Positions 52,824 through 63,420 of a stretch of DNA of 64,000 nt are shown here, in pieces (within the stretch, counting starts at the first letter, position 1; each line of letters begins with the position of its first letter). This DNA comes from Septoria linicola. Lineage: Eukaryota > Ascomycota > Dothideomycetes > Mycosphaerellales > Mycosphaerellaceae. The stretch is taken from positions 620,001 to 684,000 of the forward strand of contig CP099421.1 in NCBI GenBank assembly GCA_024114885.1, in the 5' to 3' direction. The notes below the pieces were generated by a model. That model saw nothing but the letters and a program-made list of their open reading frames with translations. It was not told the origin of the DNA and did no database searches. The position numbers and the translations under genes are program-made.

Positions 52824-53663
52824 TCAAAGCTGCATCCCTCGATACGCAAACTTCGTATACCCCTTCCCACTCACAAACGTCGCCTGCCACGGCACATCAT
52901 CCCCAGCCCTCCCCTCCGCCAACTCCAAAAAGAACTCCGCGTGCCCCTGTCCTGATATCGCCTGATACGGCGACCTTCCATCTTCCAACCTCTCTGCAAC
53001 ATAATAAAACCTCGCTCCTCCTCCCTTCACAGGCGAAGTCTCCCGATTGCCGTACACGGCATCCGCTTCGGCGATCATATACGCCGTAGCATTTTTCCCG
53101 ACACCGAGGGTAAGCAGGCCCGGGGTGGGGTTCTGTTCGTTGAGGAGGTTGCCTGTGTAGGAGAAAGTTTTGGGGATAGATGGAGAGGATCGCGAGGGGG
53201 ATTGGAAGGATGTGAGGGCTTCGCGGGCGGCGACGAAAGCGCTTGTCGTGTTTATTGTAAGGTCGGTGGTGAAGTCTGACAGGGCTGGGTGGAAGAGTGG
53301 GTTGGGTGCGCCGCCCATGTGGTGGGCTGCGGCTGTTTTGGGAGGGGGGGTTAGTCAAGGGAAATGTGATTCGGGTTTGATGTAGTGGTTTCTCCTTCAT
53401 TCTTATCGCACTGCTGACTACTCACCATTGTAGATTACAGCGTTGAGCTCGCCGAGCTTGGCTCGCACTTCCTTGAAGGCTTCTGTTACTGTCTCGGGCT
53501 TTGCGAGGTCGACGAAGAGATGGAGGTTGTCAGGTGTGCTGTCTTCAGTCTTTGCGGAGCGGGAAGCTTGAGCTACTCTCCAGCCAGCGGTAAGGAAAGT
53601 CTTAACAGTCGCTGCACCAATGTTGGCGCCACTGCCGATGAGGAAGAGGATTTTGGAAGTCAT
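52824..53663 (-). CDS. Divergent short-chain dehydrogenase/reductase family protein
   Basis: Two exons: 53663-53426 and 53332-52824 (93-nt intron), 248 residues. The N-terminus is a Rossmann fold (KILFLIGSGANIGAATVKTF), with the Gly-rich loop in the form GSGANIG rather than TGxxxGIG, then LNAVIYNAAAHH, the NAG-type motif restored by the splice. The catalytic region reads FSYTGNLLNE... and LGVGKNATAYM: the Lys is in place, but the Tyr of YxxxK is replaced by Leu. The end (GHAEFFLELAEG, WQATFVSGKGYT) matches a fungal group of SDR-like proteins. The normal redox mechanism is therefore doubtful; cofactor binding remains likely. Coding-strand composition flips from C-rich to G-rich toward the 3' end. 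Confidence 0.8.
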
Positions 53664-54138
53664 GCTTGTTGGTCTGGTTCGAGGCTGATGTTGAGGCTGT
53701 CTTTCAATGTTTCTGAGTTCGTTTGACGTCTTGTAGTCTATTATGACAAGGCTGATATATACTTGTACCGTCTGCCATCTAAAGGGTCCTACTTAATGCC
53801 TGCATTTGCTTCGTATGCGCGCCAATCAGCAACATTAATCAGCGCTGTAAACCTTCATATCTCCGGCCGCCAGGCCAGCACAGGTTTTCAGCTTGCTTGG
53901 TCAGGATGTACAGCATGTAAGCAGCAGGGCTATCTACAGTATTTAGCCAACATATACTGAGCAGTAAAGCACTGGTCTTACAGGCCGAACGTGGTTGTAG
54001 CTAGTCAGGTTGGGCTGAGCAAGGTGCGAAGGGTGTTGGGAACCGGCCGTGTCTCGTTTCCGGGCCAGCAATGCATCCGGACATGATGAGGCTTGCGCGA
54101 GGTCCCACTGTAAGTAACTCGAGACGTGAAGTCGCCTG
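53664..54138. other. Intergenic, no gene seen
   Basis: Upstream of the SDR gene. Only short ORFs without domain signals. Confidence 0.4.
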
Positions 54139-54693
54139 TCAGGTCGTATCTGTTGCACGCCCCTCAAGATCAGACTTCAGCTGCAGACCTAAGGTACTCC
54201 CCTTGACTGTCCTCGACGTTGCTACGAGACTGTGTATCGTCATTTCCAGCTGTGAAAGAGGCATTCGAGCTCGACGCATTTGTTCCGCGAAGAGCGTAGA
54301 CTCGGTCTCATATTCTTCTTCGTTTAGCCAGCGAATTGCTTGACGTTTGAAGATCGGTGTATGGAGGAGCCTGACATATCTGATCTTATCTGATCCTGCA
54401 GGGACATCTTGCTCTTTCCCCGAGCTGAAGTTTAATCTGCTAGATGCGTTCACAATGTCCGCCAACAACTGACCACATGTCGCGCGTAATGTAAGATGGC
54501 GAGATATACGCTCACGATGATCACGGTCTGGGAAAGTCAAGACGGTTCGGTATTTCCAGCGGGAGCCAAGGCGAAGAGCATGTGACGCGGGCCAACATGT
54601 TTCCTTTGATCCCGATCTCTGAAGGCTGCCGCAGCCGACCTCGCGTTCCCTGAGGCATGACGAAGCGCAAAACCCTCTCGACTTTCTCAACAT
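54139..54693 (-). CDS. Possible hypothetical protein
   Basis: A 184-codon frame (first ATG 54693; the longer frame begins with TTG). It is basic at the N-terminus and helical, with charged residues further on (FKRQAIRWLNEEEYETESTL, FAEQMRRARMPLSQLEMTIH). No recognised domain. It would be divergent from the CP-motif gene with about 250 bp between starts. It could equally be an accidental frame. Confidence 0.3.
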   Translation of the reverse strand: MLRKSRGFCASSCLREREVGCGSLQRSGSKETCWPASHALRLGSRWKYRTVLTFPDRDHRERISRHLTLRATCGQLLADIVNASSRLNFSSGKEQDVPAGSDKIRYVRLLHTPIFKRQAIRWLNEEEYETESTLFAEQMRRARMPLSQLEMTIHSLVATSRTVKGSTLGLQLKSDLEGRATDTT

Positions 54694-54945
54694 CCACAAC
54701 TACTGAACATCGTGTACGAAGGTCAAGCCTCTGTCGCATTTGTAACCAGCGCCGAACGGACCACCGCTGCTACCGACCGGGGTAGCTCCTGCCCGCTTCA
54801 GGCACAACATCCTGGGCGATGCACCACCCGACGACCTAACGCGACACGAGACAGCACACTTGGAACGACCAGCGCACTGATCACACCACCTCTCCTGTCG
54901 AGCTCACTTTCGTGAAAGTCGTCGCCGTGACTTGGCTTCTGCACG

Positions 54946-56830
54946 ATGGACAGGGTTGAGGTGGAAAAGCTGATTGAGCAGCTGTCGGCAGGCTTCGATG
55001 CACTGCAGGGTGAATACCAGAAGCTGTTTGGGAAACATTCCATCCTCGAAAGGAAACTGGCTACGGCGAGAGAGCAGGTACGACCAACATCTCTTTCCTT
55101 CCCATTGAGCGCCGCTTTCCGTGATGAATACCTTTAGCTCTAGATCTGTAGCCGCACTTTGCGGCGTTGACAGACGTTTCAAATTGACTCTGATTTCATG
55201 TTGTTTGCTGCTGCACTTCTAATTGAGATTGGCATGCAATATAAGCCGCTGACGGGACATCCTACAGTACAACGAGCTCGCAAAGCTATACCGCTCCGAC
55301 GAGACGACAACGCCGCCACTGAGCCTCATCTCATCACCAGGCAATTCGAAAGACAACAGTCTTGTACCCAAGACCACCCCAGAAATCCTTGACAAAAGCG
55401 GCGACGAACGATCGAAAAGAGCAGCCAACAAAGTCAGGACGGCCATAATCGCATCCAACGGGCTGCGGCACGCCGTGCCAGAACTGCCCGATGCTGGAGC
55501 TGTGAGGATCTGGTCAGGCCCAGCAGCGGATAACCCAGACGTGTCAAGCTCGTTGATGCCGAGCATTGCGGAATCGCCACTAGAACAAGACTTCACAGTC
55601 GAGGGAAAGCCGAGCCAGCTGGGCTGTCCGTTTGCGAGCATGGCCAGGAAGAAGCTGAGCTCTCACGCTGCCAGTGTCTTGAGCAGATACGAGAGAAATG
55701 GAAGTGGTGGGAGCGTCGTGACAGGTAGCACGCCGACGAGTGACGCGAGTCGTGTCAACGGCCGAGAGAGCTTCTCGAAACGCCAAAGCAGACGAGCGAG
55801 CATGCTTGACCCGATTAAGGCGGAGATCTGCGGCATGTCCGACCATACTGGCTCGCCGAAACACGAAAAAGCACCCAGCCTTGTGGCGCCTAGCAAAGGT
55901 CCAACAGAGAAGCAGATCGAGAATGCTGATGTTGGCGTTTGTCCAATCCGCTTTCTCGATCAGCACTCACCAGAAGAGGTGGCGACCTATTTCGAGAAGC
56001 ACAAGCACGAATTGCCGCGCAGCCACGAAGTGTGTGTGATGCGGTACCAGAGCAATGAAGAACAGATCAAGGAACTGGACGCCAAGTACGGTAATCTCGT
56101 CTCGATGATCCAAGGCCTGGGTCAAAAACACAAGGAACTGCTACCGGAAGACGTAGCGATAGAAGACGACGAGGACGTAGATGGCAGTGAGAAGGCCGTC
56201 AGCGATGAGAAGATTCGCAAGTGGGCGAATAGTGTCAGTGCTCAAGCACCAGAGGCTGGACATGAGGAGGCTTCGGAGGAACGTCTGCCACATTTCGAAA
56301 GGCCTGTGCGCGATATTCGTGTGGGAGAGTCTCCAAGCCGACCATGGGGCATACACGTGCCAGCGACATACGTGGAGGATGCAAAGAGTGACGATGGTAT
56401 AAGCAGTAAGCCTGCACAAGTCGCATCCTCGCCGCCAATCTTACAGCAAGCTGCCGCCACGAATGAGGGTGCGCCAGCTACGGCACCGAAAGTTACTGGC
56501 GGCAAATGCCCGTTCGACCACACAGCAATGAAGAGTGGTGCGGGCATGGGTGCCGCAATGGCAGCTGCAATGGGAGGATTGCACGGGCGGCCCACTGTTG
56601 CAGAGCCAGCTCACGCACCAGTAGAAGAGTCGCCACCAGCTGTCGAGCCCAAAGCTCCGGATGTGCAGCCCATACCGCTCAAGCACAACGCTACGAACGC
56701 ATCAGCACCAGAAGCTCCAGAGAAGGACGCTGGGCCTACTATTATAATCAATGGACCAGTCTTCTTTGGCTACTCGCCGGCAGACACGATACGGATATTG
56801 AAGGAGAGTGGTTTGAAGATGGCTCAGTGA
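54946..56830 (+). CDS. Coiled-coil protein with three Cys-Pro motifs, unknown function
   Basis: Two exons, 54946-55077 and 55268-56830, separated by an unusually long (190 nt) GT-AG intron; 564 residues. The N-terminus is a coiled coil (VEVEKLIEQLSAGFDALQGE, continuing across the splice as ATAREQ/YNELAKLYRSD). Three Cys-Pro motifs follow: LGCPFASM, GVCPIRFLDQHSPEEVATYF and GKCPFDHTAM. The last is close to the heme-regulatory motif of yeast Hap1 ([KR]CP[VI]DH). A conserved-looking block (HELPRSHEVCVMRYQSNEEQ, IKELDAKYGNLVSMIQGLGQ) surrounds the second. The tail ends in GPVFFGYSPADTIRILKESG. No catalytic domain is recognised. An additional small exon inside the long intron cannot be excluded. 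Heme binding is a hypothesis. Confidence 0.7.
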
Positions 56831-57237
56831 TGACGCCTGATGGAGTCAGCAACGCACACAATGGCGGAGCTGAGTGAGATGAGCGGATTTGTTTTGCCCG
56901 TTGCATCGCGTTCCGAGCGTTATTTTGCATAGGAATGAATATTACGAGTTATGAAATTCAGCACATCGAACACGCATCTTGCGAAAATACTCTCAGATTG
57001 GCAAGTACCTGATTGATCAATGTGTTTTGAGTACTGTTGCTACTGCTATTGCTGCTGTTCATTGATCTGTCATTTTCATCTCACTGCAATTCATCGCGTT
57101 CATTCATATCTTCGTAAAGGACAGGCCTGATATCTTCACATTATCATCACAAATCTCACCGCATCATCTCCGGGCCTACGCCTGAGCCATCTCAAAGCTG
57201 GCAGTCTAATAGAGTCGATCGCCTGCTGGGTTGTGTT
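56831..57237. other. Convergent intergenic, no gene seen
   Basis: 3' regions of the CP-motif gene (+) and the GPI protein gene (-). A short GCT/ACT-rich tract lies near 57037-57060. Confidence 0.45.
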
Positions 57238-58299
57238 CTAGATGGCAAGCATAGCAGCCAAAATCGCCACGCCAGCCATTGGCGTAGCCATTGCGCCCGC
57301 GGCGCCAGTGTAAAAAGCTGCCTGAGAGGTGCTGGCAGCTGGCTGAGTGCCGGCAGGAGCTGTAGTCTGACTGTCATCGTCGTCTCCATCGTCTCCGTCG
57401 TCGCCGGTCTGGCCTGGGGCGGCTGGGACTGTGGAGGATGGTGTGACGGTAGTCATCATGGTCGACGTGGTCGTTAGGGCGGGAGTGGCGCCTGGGACAG
57501 TGGCTGAGATAGGAAGATGAGTTAGTTCTGATATTGCTTTGGAAAGGGTTGTTTAGTTTGGAAGGGACATGCCTGGAACGGGCGCTGGTACAACAGTGTC
57601 ATCGTCGGTATCGTCGTCGCCGTTTGGGGTTCCTGTTTGCTGTGTTATTGATTGAGTCAGGCTGTAGGTGGGTAAATGAGGCGTACCATCTGGAGAGTCA
57701 TCGGTGTCTGGTCCGTCATCGTCAGTGTCCGGGGTTCCATCTGGAGAGTCGTCCTGGTCATCTTGGTCGTCTCCAGTACCGGTTGGTGCTGGCGCTGGAG
57801 CTGCAGTCGCAGAGGTTGCTACAGCTGAGGTTGGGACTGGTGCTGGTGCTGGCACAGCCTCATCATCTAAAGTAAGATGGTCAGCGACAGTTCAGTCTTG
57901 CTTTTCACCCGTAGACGTGCTGCGGAAGGCTTGCGGAAGGCACGGAAGAGAAGGGGTAGCGAGAAACACACCACTATCGTCGTCACCATCTGGTGTTCCA
58001 TCAGGCGAATCGTCCGTGTCGGGAGTGCCGTCGTTATCGTCAGTGTCGGGGGTACCGTCGTTGTCGTCAGTATCGTCGGTATCTGGCGTGTTCGTACTAT
58101 CATCCTGGCGCTTGAAGGTGGCAGGAATCCCTAGTCCTCTGTCAGCCCTGCTCGCGTTTCGCTCATGATCGGATCTCACATGGTCCTCCAAAGCCGCAAC
58201 GCGGCGCTCGACCATGAGTGACCTGTCCAGCGGCTCGACGCCAGCGAAGCCAGCAGCCGCGATGCTCAGAGCAGCGAGGAGTGCGATCTTGCTGTGCAT
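57238..58299 (-). CDS. GPI-anchored Asp/Thr/Pro-repeat cell-surface protein
   Basis: Four exons: 58299-57972, 57866-57687, 57632-57573, 57503-57238 (introns of 105, 54 and 69 nt), 277 residues. The signal peptide is clear (MHSKIALLAALSIAAAGFAG). A short charged region (LDRSLMVERRVAALEDHVRS) is followed by imperfect repeats of DGTPDTDD, Ala/Pro-rich spacers, and Thr/Ser-rich and Asp-rich segments. The C-terminus (AAFYTGAAGAMATPMAGVAI, then LAAMLAI) fits a GPI-attachment signal. The third intron requires a GC donor (CAG/GCATGT) with a good branch (CTAAC) and acceptor; no GT donor keeps the frame. Likely an acidic, O-glycosylated wall or membrane-surface protein; repeats and repeated acidic blocks could bind cations. 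Function unknown. Confidence 0.75.
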
Positions 58300-61200
58300 T
58301 TTGAGCGAGTGTGTTGATTTATTCTTGCAAAGTGATTTGATTTTGATTGTGATGAGGAGGTCGAATCGTTCGGACAGGAAGACGTGATATATGCTGATGC
58401 CGTCTCTCGATCACTTACTTCAGCCACTGTCGCTGCGGTGCCAACCAAGACGTCCAAAGTCGCATACTTCGGGCATTGCCAGCGCAGTCTACTACTTTGC
58501 TTGGATTGAATCAGCGGCTGGTTCCTGCATGTGCCAGCCATTCGGCTCGACAACGCGTAGTGTCAAAGCCACTATGAAGCTCATGTTCCAAGTCGCTTCC
58601 TGGAAGTCAATCATGTTGCAAGCTGTGGAACATGTGAAGTCTCACAGAGAGAGCAAATAATTGTGGCGTACCCAGAGCTTGGCACAAGACAGCTCGTTGG
58701 CGCGGCATTCGACTCCCGTGACATCTTCACGCCGAGTCCGCGGGCCGAGCTTTCTTGACATCGTGCAGTTTGGTGGCTGTGCCTGGTTCCTCGATGGCAT
58801 TTTATGTTTCAGATAGCTCAATACAGCTAGTTTCCCTGGCAGATCACAAATCAGGACTCGGCGGAATGAGCCACAGTGCCATAGGACCACGAGGCAAGAG
58901 GCACAGTCTCAAGTCTGTGCTAATTCTGGGAAGTATGTCGATCTCTGCATTGAACAGACTGCTGAAAGAGAGCGGGATCTGTGCGGTAGTCTCATGAGCA
59001 AATGCAGAGCCCAGAAAGTCCCACGTGTGTATTGAACTGCCCCAGCATCCAGGACGCCTTTTTTTGGCCGTGAAAGGTCCTGCAGTTTGTCGGAAGAAGT
59101 CGTTTCGTGATCGATCAGCACTAAAGTCGTGCAGTATGCTTTGGTCAAAGCGTAGTGTACCACTCCACTGTTATTGACAGCGACTTACTTTGCAGAGTGC
59201 TAGCAGCGACCACCACCGAGTGACCCACGGCAGTCGCCAATAACTCAGCCAAGGGACTAGACAATCGAGGTTAACAAGATGGGTATCTCTTGAGGACGAG
59301 AATGAGAAAGTGCCTGATCACCGCCTAACGTTCCTACCAGACTTGGAGGTTCAGATAGCTTGTTGTGCTGCGCGTCGCGGTTCTCGTATGCCTTCCTTCA
59401 GTATAGACCCATGGAGCAAATCGAGGCACTTCTCATTGCGGGACGAACCTGCTGTAGGAAGAGACAGAAGGCGGTACGAGCCGAAAAAAGGTTATCCCGG
59501 ATTCCACTCCAAGTCGAAGATGATAAGTATTGCCTATCTGTGCTCGTCAGCCGTACATTTGTCGGCTATTCAACGACCTCTCAGCCCGGGCTTCGAGAAG
59601 GAGGCATGAAGATCATGCCCACCACTGCTCCAGCCACGCTGTTGCTGCCATCTGGCCAGTGTACTTACATCACTCGATCGCTAGTATCAGGATGGAACAG
59701 AGGAACGTGGTGGTAACGCCAAAGCAGTCCAAGCATTCCTCGCAGAGCCTGGCTGCCGCGAGGTGCTGAAACCTGCATTTCGCGGGTCTTATAGCTTACC
59801 AGCAGCATGGCGGCCATGCGTGTATGTCGTGCATGACATATAGTCATTGCGCAGCATGATTGTCATCATGCCACAGATCTCATGTTGAGGTTCTCCTTGC
59901 ATTGCAGCGAGCTGGGAATGATATCCAGCACTACTGTGCTTCGAAGGGGCCTTTCCGCTTCAGACGGAGTTCACCACCTCAGGCCGGATCATATGACTCC
60001 CAGCTCTTCTCAACAGCCATGCTGATGATCCAATACGCTTGAGTTCGTTGGAGCACTCCTTGCCCTGTCCTGTCCATCCAGAACAGGCTGTAGTCTTTCG
60101 CGATCAGAACGGCATCAGGGCATCCGGCAGACTGTGACCATCGTTCAGCCGCGCAGTGGGGGATGACGTTCCGAGGGATAAATGATCGATTGAGGAAGCC
60201 TACGCGCTCTGCTGGATAGTTTGAGAGGATATCAAGTGCTCCCTCGTGATGACACGATGCACTCGTGCGGTGCTGCTGCTCCCCACCGCCGGTGAACTCG
60301 AATGTCGCAGTGCTCAACAAAGCGACGTGACCCGTGATGACCTATCTCCGGTCGCAGAAGCCGACGGGATCAGCGTGCGATCCTGGAAGAAGCTCAAGCT
60401 CATTAGCAAGCATAACAACAAAGCACAAACTCTGGCTCGGTTCCTGCTCGCCGAGCGCCAGAAACAAGCGGCTGAAACCTTGAGTCTATTTCATTCTAGT
60501 TAGGATCACACGGACACCGTGAAAGCTTACGGACGTCCTTGCAGAAGTCAAAGACGACGTCGTTCCACAGCCAGCGAGTGCAAGCGGCATTACCGGTATG
60601 GGGTTGCAGTAGGTAGAACTATCTTTCCCATCTCCGCAGCAAGAACAGCACGAAGTGGCACGAAGTGGACTGTCCTGCAATGCTGAGATTTCGGTCAACT
60701 CGGAGCCCTTATCATCATCGTTAGCAAGGAAGAAAATGATAACGAGCATCCCACTCACGGACCGCCTTCAACGTGGCACAGATGAGGTAGATCGCCGGCC
60801 TTACCATCTCACTGCAAATCTTGCGTCAAAGTTGAGAGTGGAGCTGAGAGAGCGATGAGAAGTTCTCGAACAACAGTTCCACTCATCTCCCGCGGATGCT
60901 GCATGCCGGAGCTACTCTATCAGAAACCCGCGAAGTGGCTAGGATGGACTCGTGGTAACACATACACTACGCGGAGGATGCACCGCGCTCTTGTTGCAAA
61001 TCCGCGGACAGCAGCTGTGGGCCTGCCTGTCCAGAGCTGGACGTAATATGATGTATACGCGATGTGACGAGAATAGTCGTTATATGTAATGCCTCTTTCC
61101 GTGCCGACGCAATTGCCGGCAGGGCAGACTAGGGTGCTTCACTAATCCTGCTGAGTGATTGGGCGCTATCTAAGCATAGACACGCTATTGTATGCTTGCA

Positions 61201-61627
61201 GGTTCGCCTACGCCACTTGATTGTCGTAAAGCCAGCCACAGTCGTGGCTTCCGTGTCGATTGGTAGCCGTAATAGTGAGCGAGCTGAGAACAAAACTATA
61301 GCGTCGACATCTCATCATGACTCATACATGGCAGTAGAATCGTCATCAATGCTGATTATATGCAGCGTTCGACGATAGTCGGTGTGTAAGTGCCGTGAGG
61401 CTTTCGATCTGTGTCTATCGTGACTTGCATCTCCTCCCTGCCAAGTAAGCAAACCAATCTCAGAACTCCAAAGCTCATTTGTCCAGAACTCCCGCTGCGC
61501 AATGCCAAGCTGTTCTTATCTAGGTGCGTCTTCCAACTTTGGAGCCGTGTATCTACTGCAGCGTTAGTGCAGCGTGCAATCTCAGGCACAGTGCTGTAAT
61601 ACCAAGATCACCACCTTATCTCAACCC
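58300..61627. other. Gene-poor stretch (3.3 kb), no gene seen
   Basis: Many ORFs of 60-120 codons occur on both strands (the longest at 59360-59716, + and 59979-60320, -) but none has a domain, signal peptide or convincing start and splice context. No transposon ends, tandem arrays or tRNA were recognised. Promoter of the GPI protein gene and the 3' UTR of the amylase gene lie at its edges. Confidence 0.4.
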
Positions 61628-63420
61628 CTAGAAACCTGTCGAACGATACAGAAATGCGCTAGAGGACGCCAGAAGTATTGACAATACGGCCGCCAGTACC
61701 GGCAGAGCAGCAGTCGTGGCGCGATCCTGAGGTGCGCCTCCGATGGCAAGCTTGGAGTGTTTCGGCGAAGAGGTTGCAGAAGTTGCAACCATTGTGCTGT
61801 GTCCATTGATTGTTGTAGCATATGTAGTGGCAATGATCGTGGGCGATGGCTTGGGCAAGGGTTCGCCCTCGCCGCACAGACCAGAGTTCTTCAAGTGCTT
61901 TTCCGGATATATCACCTTTGGTAAGCCTGATCCCATAGGTACGGTCAAGATCCCAGACTTGCTCACTGTAAGTCTCGTGCAAGAAAGCACCTCGAGAACC
62001 GTGGTTCCGTGCTCAAGTTTGTGACCTTTGATCTCAATTTCAAAATCCTCAGAAGTGTGGCCATTGTTGTTGAGTACAGTAATCACTTGCTTGTCGCCTT
62101 TGCCTTTTCGAAGAGCGAATGTGTGGTAGTCCTGGTAGATGACGTCGTTCTCGGATGCAGTATAATCATCGCCGTCGAGGGCAAAGTGTTGACGAGCAAG
62201 CACGAGATCTGCTATGTGTTTGTAGAGTTCAGCATTGGTGTCGAATTCGGTGTGCCACATTGGCGCCCTGTTCGTATATGGGTTCACGCCGCCGGTCATG
62301 TGCTGCTCCTGTCCTTGGTATATGATCGGAATGCCATCAGCCATGATATTGAATGCAAGAACGTTCTTGGCCTGAGCGGTATCGTTCGTCAACTCCGTGA
62401 ATCTCTGCACGTCGTGGTTCTCAGAGAAGATGCCGTACGCTGTCGGATCTTTACAATTCTCCCGCATGGTATAGATCGTGGTGATCAAATCATTGATGTT
62501 TCCTTCCGGGCTCGAGAACGTCCTGATTAGAGGGTAATATATGGGGTAGTTGAGGATAGATCCAATGGTGTCAGCCCAGCGGCACACAAAGCTATTGTCG
62601 CCATCCATCGTCTCGCCAGTATTGAAGACATTTGACGCATCAACAAAGTCGGGAAAGAATCCAGGCTCGACGTTGAGTGCAGTGTCTATCCGAAGACCGT
62701 CGATCGAATAGTTCGAGACCATTTCGCCGATCCAATCGCCAAACATTTCTCGAACATCGGTCTTTTCGGTGCGCAGATCGGCAAGGGGAACCGTGTTTGA
62801 TCCAAGCCAGCAAACCTCTGTTGTTCGTCTGTCATCGCCATCGACTGGACAGTAAGAATGGTAATATTTCTCGTCATTGAACGGATTGAGATGTCGAGCT
62901 TGAGTGGCAAGCTGGCGAGGATGTCCCGCGTAAGCCATGTGATTCACAACGATGTCAAACATTCTAGTCATGGTCAGCTGAGTGGGGACAAGGAAAGAAT
63001 TGGCATGACTTACATGTACATGCCTCTGCGATGAAGCTCATCAATCAGATCCCGAAGATCCTCAGCAGTCCCAAATCTTTCGTTCAAAGCATATAGGTCC
63101 TGTGCCCAGTAGCCTGTGTAAGCCTCACCATCGATAGTGGTTTGGTCGAGCTGTGACACCACTGGCGACATCCATATTGCATCAAAGTTCATGCCTTGTA
63201 TGTAATCCAGCTGATCCTTGATGCCCTTCCACGATCCACCGCAATATCTCCCGTCAACAACTTCACATGATGCATCGGTCGACCCATCACTTCTTGCGAA
63301 GCGGTCAGTGAGAACTTGGTAAATCGTGCGGCCTCGCCACTCGTCCAGAGTTGCTGCATTGACAGCAGTTGCATTCAGCAAGATCGCTCCGAGCGTGATG
63401 GACCAGAGCAGAGAGTTCAT
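61628..63420 (-). CDS. GPI-anchored alpha-amylase, GH13
   Basis: Two exons, 63420-63014 and 62963-61628 (50-nt intron), 580 residues. The start was set at MNSLLWSITLGAILLNATAV, a signal peptide; the frame upstream to 63471 lacks a better ATG. GH13 landmarks: TIYQVLTDRFARSDGS, DIVVNHM (region I, restored by the splice), GLRIDTALNV (II, nucleophile Asp229), GETMDGDN (III, acid/base Glu253) and FSENHD (IV, Asp320). In region II the Lys-His that follow the nucleophile in Taka-amylase are Leu-Asn. The C-terminus has a Ser/Thr-rich linker and a hydrophobic tail (ALPVLAAVLSILLASSSAFL) fitting a GPI signal. Membrane- or wall-anchored fungal GH13 enzymes of this type often act on alpha-glucan of the cell wall rather than on starch; that role is inference. 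Confidence 0.9.

Noticed and set aside
59360..59716. 118-codon plus-strand frame in the gene-poor stretch
   Set aside because: No domain, signal peptide, splice context or homology I recognise; overlaps a similar-length frame.
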